Positions 57,250-64,000 of a stretch of DNA of 64,000 bases are shown here, in pieces (within the stretch, counting starts at the first letter, position 1; each line of letters begins with the position of its first letter). Under the pieces are notes generated by a model. The model did not search any database. It had not been told where the DNA came from and was given only the letters and a program-made list of their open reading frames with translations. This DNA is from Lophium mytilinum (taxonomy: Eukaryota; Ascomycota; Dothideomycetes; Mytilinidiales; Mytilinidiaceae). Position numbers and translations under genes: made by a program. The stretch covers positions 1,364,001 through 1,428,000 of the forward strand of contig MU004197.1 in the NCBI GenBank assembly GCA_010093605.1, read 5' to 3'.

Positions 57250-57580
57250 GAAGAAAGGGAAGGGGCAGCGGCAATATAGGGGGGCCAGGTTTAATACGAA
57301 GAGGCCGTTATAAGGTAGGGATTTAACTGTTTTAGCATACTTATAGGCATATAGCCACGTAGGTAGCAATACAACGGCCTATATACACTAGAGGAAACAG
57401 GAAGTATACTATAGTAAAACGGGTATACTGCACAGCCTCGCCATAAGTACGGCGTTACGCACGACCTCACATAACAGTCTTATCTACGGCTTCGTCTACG
57501 GCCTCGTCTACGGCCTCATCTACGGCCTCACGTACAGCGCGCGGTTATATATAGGTTGCTGGAAACGGTAAGAATGCACA
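57250..57580. repeat. degraded dispersed repeat, copy B, with four 12-bp tandem units
   Basis: 57308-57374 matches 31875-31940 (copy A). Within this copy the unit 'tctacggcctcg' occurs four times in a row at 57483-57530, with one- or two-base variation. Confidence 0.6.
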
Positions 57581-59066
57581 ATAGAATAGTAAGGCTTCAC
57601 AGCCTTCCCATAGAACACGGATGCGCGTGCGAATTAAGCACCGGAGCAGTAATCCGAAGCCTCCGAGCCAACCAGACGATCAGACGGAAGGGGGGTGTAA
57701 TTGGAGTGAAAAAGGGGTGTGATTCGAGCTAAAAGGGGGTGCGGAGTTAGCAACGCCCTAATTTTAGTCGTAGTTGTCGCAAATATGCGTTAAGTATCTG
57801 TGCAACATCATAGAAATAAGGAGCCTTACAAATATATGAAATTAGAGCACGGCTCTCGCATATCTAGGCGCGACGGATAGGCGCTGTTTTTAAGGAAGAT
57901 GGAGGGCGTGGACCATTAGTGTTGAGGCAGGTAAAATCACGTGGAGATTATGGGAATAGAAGGAATTAAAGCTAGAGAATCCCGAAGTCCATTTAAAAGT
58001 TTTTTACTACTGTAGAACTATCTCGTGCAAAATTGTAGCGATGAGACTTATATAGCAGCTTCCTGTAGCCACGTAGCTAGGGGCCCCCCCTTGTACCCGG
58101 CTATGAATATACATCGCTAAGCGGCAGTAAAATAGAATAAGACAAGAAGTGGGGCTTAAGAATGTTGTATTCATGATGGTGAGGAAGCTAGCTATTCCTT
58201 GTAAGGAGTAAAGATATACAAGCGGCTGAGTAAGTAATAGCTGGGAAGGGGCTAACATCGCCAATTACCGATTTGTTTTTAGATAGAGCAGTGGATCAAT
58301 TCTAGGGTAGGAAACTATTTGCTGGAGTACGAGTACGTAAGCTAATTTCGCAGAAGCTGCCGACGTCTAGCTCTGAACTCGAACACCGGCACATTCCCAA
58401 TCTTTTCCGATTTCAACACGCAATTCAAAATTCTATGCAGCGAGATTCCAGCTACCTCCTGATAGACTGGCTAGCCAGCAGTCGGTTCTGCGATACGTGT
58501 CTTTCATGCAGCCTTCTTTCTTGGCTCCTGCACCTGCGTCCCCCCCAGTTTCTCCATATCTAATAGAACTTGTCGGATGCGCTCCTCGCGAGATGGTCCC
58601 GGGCTCGCTCCATCTTGCGTGCATGCTAGCAGAGGCATGTCTTCGCGACTTTGGAGGAACCGCGCCATTCCAAATGAGAGATCGGAGTTGGAGTGACTGG
58701 TGCACTGAGTAAGAAATCAGCCAATCACGTGATGTTGTGTCTTATCTTACTTGGCCTCAACACTTCCTGAATCTTTATTCGTAAGACAAGTCATTGCGAT
58801 GATGTTGATTTATTTTTCTATTCTTGTCAGTTGCTGTCTTCGAAGAATCATAATTTGGGTTCATACCTTTAGAATATTTCCTTTCCAACTGTTCGAGATT
58901 CAATCGGCTTGATGGGGCGTTCTTCATCCTCGCGGGACTTGAGTCTCTTATACGCCTTTGTTCTGACATGATGGACAACTTTTCTTTGAATCATATCTTC
59001 GCGATACTCGAAATTGAGGTTTGGGGTGCTTCTTGTGGAGTTGTGCGTATGTTCAAAATGAGCGTC

Positions 59067-59177
59067 GCACATATGTGCTGCATATCAAGACCCCTGGCTC
59101 AATCGCAGTCTATCATTGGCACTTGGCACCGCCACATTTCCGCTCTTTCCCACCTCAGCCGCATCGCACATATGTGC
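59067..59177. repeat. two identical 12-bp palindromes 99 bp apart
   Basis: gcacatatgtgc occurs at 59067-59078 and 59166-59177, each preceded by 'tc/atc' and followed by 't'. The pair lies 340-450 bases before the kinase start codon, where binding sites for dimeric regulators would be expected, although function is not shown. Confidence 0.6.
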
Positions 59178-59513
59178 TATGCAAGGCCCATTGTGGCTTA
59201 GCGTAATGTCTGGGCGGCTAACTTCTTGTTAATCTTCAGCCTGATCACACGAAGATAGACTTTCTTCTCTATCACGACACGAACAAGCGCATCTTGGTAG
59301 CCATTTGCAGCATCACGGGAAACACAGACCAAGTTGCGCATATCGAGTGCAGAGCAAATGGAGCGGTGCCGTTGATACCACTGCCTATGCGGAGCCAACT
59401 TCAAGCCCGAAAAGTCGAAAGCCAGTACCCGCAAAAGAACGAGATAGCTAAGACTTCGCAGGATCATGTTCATCCTCTTTTCGCGTTCTCGCCAGTAGTC
59501 AGTTTCCGTCATC

Positions 59514-62500
59514 ATGGCGGATTCAGCCGAACTTTTGAGCTCCGAGAGTCTTTACGAGAGGTTCAAGGACAAGTTGGCCACCGAGTGGAAACGTGAAGCA
59601 GCTTGCGGAGCTGAGTACGAAGGCAAACAGTTCTTTGTCGCCACTGAGAAACTGGCGGAATGGATGTTACGAAAAGACCCACACAGAAGCTCGCCCAACG
59701 CAGCCAAACTCCTCCTTGAAGCCTATCGTCGCAACCATCGAGAGACTTTCCAGCCTGAATTCTCAGTTCCGATATTCACCGGAGACAAGCGCTGCATTCT
59801 TGTCTTCAGCATACTCCTGACCCTGGATATAGGCGACTTAGTGGATATTTTCCAGAGAGCCAGGATCTATGACAAAAATCTCGCGTTTGCCCACAGATGT
59901 TACAAAGATCTCGAAGAGGAGCTGAAGATGAGGAACATCCAAGATGTGGCGCGAATCATCATCAAATTCGAGGAAGCGAAATGGTCCTACTGTCCTGCTC
60001 GAATCAGTATGGACATGGAGGAGAGATTTCATAGAGGAACGATACTACCATTTTGCAGACGTCAACGCGTCAATACCGAAGGCGGCACTGCAGAAGTTTA
60101 TCGAGTATCTCTACAAGAGGATCTTGTTCCGGATGAAATGAAGAAGATCATACGGCGTTCGAAGCACGTGGATAAAGACTACGGAGTCGTGAGTAAACCT
60201 GCTTGAGCTGAGCAACGCGCGGACAACTTTGCTGACCCCTCTTAGTGCTACAGACTCGCTTTAAAATCATTCAATTCTCGAAATCAAGCCTTTTACACCT
60301 GGGAAAAGAACGCGTTTCTCAGCATCCGGGAAAAAGAGGGAGTGGTTCAATACCTCGGCGATTTCTCCTGCGACGGCGGCCCAGCCTACGATCCAACGCC
60401 AAGGACATACAACATGTTGCTCGAATACGGAGATCAGGATCTCGATGGATACTTCGCCGATCAGGAATCATACCCCCCTGTGCGGACGACCGAAATCCTT
60501 GTCTTCTGGAAATCCTTGTTCAAAGTCGCAGATGCTATAAGCACAATCCAGACCCTTCCATCCCGCTACGAAGATGGCAGCGTCGAGCTTTATCATGGGT
60601 ATCTTCTCTCTGCATTGCATTTCATAAGCTTTTCTAACCATGTTATAGATGCCATGCGGACGCCAAGCCTGGTAATATATGGAGAGTCCATGGTGAATTC
60701 AAGTTAGCGGACTTTGGTTTCGCCAAGTTCAAGCGCAAAGGCAAGACCGTTCCCTCCTACGGTTGTGTTCTATCCATCGCGGCGACGTGGATTGTCCTTG
60801 GCTTTCAAGGCGTGCGCCAATTCGAGGCTGTTAGAATGCTGGCGTTAAAGAAGTTGAAGAGGCAGAACGCGAATGACCGATTAATCAGCACACCCACCGC
60901 GGACGATGCATTCTATGATGGTACGGACCCGCTGCCAGAGGTGCTTGAGTGGCACCAATATCTCCGAGGTCATCTCCGCATCTCAGACACGGTAACGCTA
61001 CGTGTGTTGAACCTCGTAGATGAAGCCATGCTTCTTGCCCTTCCTAATAGGCGCATATCATCTGAGAAGCTCTGTGAGAGACTTGGGAAGATTCTGGCCT
61101 TGTGTGACATCGACCGTGATAAGAGGAACCCCGCAATGGATCCTTCCAAGAACGTCTTAGAAGCGCTTCTGGAGTACGAAAAGAAAGCAGAGCAAACGAC
61201 TAATGCTCGCGGATTGGACTCTACCCGGACGCCGAGTAGCACCGATACGGGCAGTCAAGAATCCTCCCTGCTTATCTCGGGAGACCGGCATTACCGGAAA
61301 TCAAAGCGTGTTGGCAAAATTGAAAAATTGGACAACGTGCGACATGCACAAACAGCTGGCCGCGCGGAAATGCTGGAAGAAGAATTGAAGCCGGACTCTA
61401 AAGTACTAGCTCGCGACGATAGATCTACCCTTCCATCAAACGAAGCTCCCAGGCCGGAGCTAGGCACCGTCTATGAAAACGGTCATGGAGACCTTTCGCC
61501 TGACCAGACGAGGAAGCACGGAAAGAGCCGATACTCTGAACGCAGACGAAGCCCATTTTCACCGACGAGGCACCCTTTAGTGACTTTCGCCGAACCTGAA
61601 GAGAGCCAGCAACGAGCGTTGAAGGGGCCTAGGCCTGATACCCAGAGGGGCGGCTTCTGGGGAGGTCGCGGAGGGTCGGGCTTCGGAAGAGGCCGAAGTG
61701 GTACGGGAGGTAATAGAGGAGGTGGACCGTGGAGAGGCGGCGGTAGGGGTGGTCTTTCGACTGTGCACACTGCTAGTCATCCATTCGAGCAGGGCTTCTT
61801 TTACGATAGTCCACGGGAACACGACGAAGATATGTCTAGGCATACAAAATACCGGGGGCGAGAGCCTCTTCCGCGAAACCCTAACTTACTGCGAAACCTA
61901 TCGCAAAGTTCAAGGGCCGAATCTAGCGAGGATGAGACAGAGGCTCCTAGCGTGTCTGAGACCCATGCCAGACAATCAGAGCCCCATTCTCCAAAGATCT
62001 CGACTGTAAAAGTCAAGGTTTCCTCTCCTTCTACTATTCCAATTGAAGAGCCGAATGCAGCCCCAGGAAGCTCCCAGCGAAAGCTTCGGCAGGATGCCAT
62101 TGGGCTAGCGTTATCTAACGCGACGAGAAGCACTGTTGTAGATCCCGCTTCAATTTACACTAGCCAGCAGAAGTTCTTTCCGCCCACGGTACATCTGGAG
62201 GCAGTTGTTGAGAATCTTGGAGAACGAATTGATCAGAGCGCCAACCAGACGTTTCAGGCACAGACTGGTGCTGCCGAAAGTACTAACGAAGGGCATCTCA
62301 AGGTCAAAACGCTTCGGGAAGAATCTCCTCCGTCGATATCGCATGATGGTATTACTAGTAATCGGCCGCCGTTACTGCCTGACCGGAATGAGGTAGCGAT
62401 GGCCGCAGACATGAGCTATCTAGAATACGGCACATCTGCACCAATCTCTCACCCTGAGCAAGAAAATCTCGCAAACACAGACGAGGCCACTGATGGTACT

Positions 62501-64000
62501 TGTCAGGACACTGCCACTCCTGGGCCAATTCTATTTCCTTCAGCTTTAGCAACTAAGGTTAGCCCATCATTCGATATCTATCAGGTACGGCAAGAATTCG
62601 GCAAAGTCTGGCCAACTGGGATGGGTGCGAAGCTTCTTTCCTTTGCGGGATTGACCCCAACTAAGAAAGACGCCGTTCTCAAGGATTACATGAAAAACCG
62701 AAATATTGTGAGTTCGTCCACTTCAATCATCTTGTGCTAGCTAACAGCTGTGGGTAGAAATTCGTTGTAGACAACGCAACGACGATGCTCCCGTTCTGGG
62801 AAGTGGCAACCTTCGTGGCTGAGACGCTGGCGATGAAACTAGCAGGGTTGGACGATGATGGTCTGGACCTCATGTGCACTCTTGGTGATGTCAATTTGGA
62901 AAACGAGAAGGGCCTCCAGGCCCCGATCAACATCAGACACGCCATGGACCGCGCCCGACCTTCCAGCGACGGTAACGCGAAGACAGACATGCGAGAGACC
63001 CTAGAGGACATTTTTGAGGACTTTCTCGGGAACAGAAAGTTGGCGAAGGACCGGAAAATGACGTTGATCGTACTTACTGATGGTATCTGGAAAGGCCCGG
63101 TACCCCTGGAAAGCGTGGAGGCAAAAATCGAAGAGTTTGTGAAGCAGCTTAATACCTTGAAAGACCGCGCCTTCAGCATCCAGTTCATCCGGTTCGGCGA
63201 CGACGCAGAAGCGATCGAACGACTAAGACGGCTCGATGATGATCTGTCTAAGAAGCCTGACATGCGGTTAGCATTCCATCGACTTCTCTTCTTTCAAGGT
63301 ACTAATACGGAATCAGAGACATCATTGACACCGTCCCGTGGACAGGCAAAGTCCGTAGGATGATCATCGGAAGCTTCAATTCTGCGGAAAGTGCGGATAT
63401 GATGAATTCACAAGGCCAGTTGCATGCAGACCCAAATGAATCACCGGAAAGGACCAGTGCCAATATTGCGAGCCGTAGACCCCCATTGAAACTTTGGAAG
63501 ATGATGGGCATTGGCAAAGGCTCCGATAAGCGACGTAAAACTGCCGCGGGGCATCTGGATAAGACCCAGTCACTGCAAACAGACCCTTCCTCCACTGACG
63601 CCCCCAAGATTCACAACAATGCCAGTAGTCAGCCCTCAAATCCTAGAATGCCCCCCATCTCGCAAGTATCCCACGCGGCGACTTCCGCATTGCTACATGA
63701 ATCCGCGGAGCAAGAACAAAATCCGGTACCACCTCCGCGACCCTCGAGTAACGAAACCGGTAATTTACCGATGCAAGAGCTCGCGAGCAAGCCTCGTATG
63801 GCCGACCACATGATGGAAGACGGCGCGCATCCACAAAATTCAGCTTCTGAATCTTTACAAGATCCAGAAAACTACACTTCATCCACGGAGATCATCGTTG
63901 ATACCCCACAAGATCTAGAATCCTACACTTCATCCACGGAGATCATCGTTGATACCTCACAAGATACAGAAATCTACACTTCATCCACGGAGATCATCAT
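59514..64000 (+). CDS. kinase-like / RGG-box / vWA protein (cut by the window end)
   Basis: Exons are 59514-60188, 60246-60598, 60649-62707, 62758-63266 and 63317 to beyond 64000 (introns of 57, 50, 50 and 50 nt); at least 1426 residues. After a ~180-residue helical N-terminus comes a kinase-like domain: GGTAEVY loop, K232 (ALKSF), catalytic loop HADAKPGN (D347) and DFG (364-366). The sequence then jumps from AKFKRKGKTVP straight to SYGCVLSIAATW, so the activation segment with APE is absent. A disordered linker carries an RGG/GAR region (about 676-714). A vWA-type domain follows (FVVDNATTM near 1031; LIVLTDGIW), then a Ser/Pro-rich tail with 17-residue repeats. Kinase-plus-vWA fusions are, as I recall, a fungal family; the missing segment suggests a pseudokinase. 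Confidence 0.82.
63858..64000 (+). repeat. 51-bp in-frame tandem repeat
   Basis: Units start at 63858, 63909 and 63960, each encoding 17 residues around YTSSTEIIVDT. The third is cut by the window end, so the true copy number is unknown. Confidence 0.95.

Larger units (their letters stand above)
56373..59513. other. long intergenic region with repeat relics
   Basis: About 3.1 kb without a supported gene. It contains a tRNA-like relic with a B-box-like gttcgattcc (minus strand, near 56985), a degraded dispersed repeat (57.25-57.58 kb) with a 12-bp tandem repeat, and two identical 12-bp palindromes closer to the kinase gene. Frames near 58433-58712 are short and featureless. Confidence 0.5.

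Noticed and set aside
63267-63316. Alternative end of the kinase gene at 63363 by reading through
   Set aside because: A 50-nt intron with donor gttagc, branch tactaat and acceptor cag joins to a long open frame with a better conserved continuation (DIIDTVPW, then IIGSF).

Overview
The window is nuclear DNA of a filamentous ascomycete (Pezizomycotina; probably a Dothideomycete-like or Leotiomycete-like fungus, order not resolvable by eye). The evidence is compact genes with many 46-100 nt GT-AG introns and CTAAC/TACTAAT-type branch sites, fungal F-box, indoleamine dioxygenase, hybrid histidine kinase and LtrA-type genes, and a long AT-rich block almost free of CpA/TpG, the trace left by repeat-induced point mutation (RIP). 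All gene models here were spliced by hand; where exons are listed the joined frame was checked to be open and a multiple of three.

Layout. 0.6-6.9 kb is a gene-less satellite: degenerate tandem repeats (about 151 bp on the left, about 200 bp in the middle, about 108 bp and 160 bp on the right) whose central 3 kb (2.26-5.33 kb) is heavily RIP-mutated. 7.3-13.5 kb carries two F-box genes separated by a second tandem array (9.66-11.1 kb) whose ~150 bp units each contain a potential hairpin. 14.1-15.5 kb holds a small basic protein and a decayed gene. 15.9-19.0 kb is a head-to-tail array of four paralogous small single-pass membrane proteins that share a motif after the membrane helix. 19.4-31.5 kb has a hypothetical protein, a P450, an indoleamine 2,3-dioxygenase, a 1031-residue hybrid histidine kinase and, divergently, a short-chain dehydrogenase with a foldback insertion in an intron. 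32.6-45.1 kb holds an MFS transporter broken by one nonsense codon, a 2-oxoglutarate/Fe(II) oxygenase, a histidine phosphatase, an LtrA-family membrane protein, a putatively peroxisomal acyl-CoA ligase and a Baeyer-Villiger-type flavin monooxygenase. 46.8-56.4 kb has a cysteine-rich type I membrane protein and two large coiled-coil proteins. 56.4-59.5 kb is repeat-bearing intergenic DNA. 59.5 kb to the right edge is a very long kinase / RGG-box / vWA protein, cut by the window.

How the genes fit together. The oxidoreductases, CoA ligase and transporter between 30 and 45 kb look like tailoring or catabolic enzymes, but no polyketide synthase, NRPS or terpene core enzyme and no pathway transcription factor is present, so a pathway is only a possibility. 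The most original signals are (1) the four-gene membrane microprotein array, (2) the kinase-RGG-vWA protein whose kinase domain keeps HxDxKPxN and DFG but lacks the activation segment, (3) two micro-exons (26 and 24 nt), one of which carries the phospho-histidine box of the histidine kinase, and (4) the two tandem satellites.
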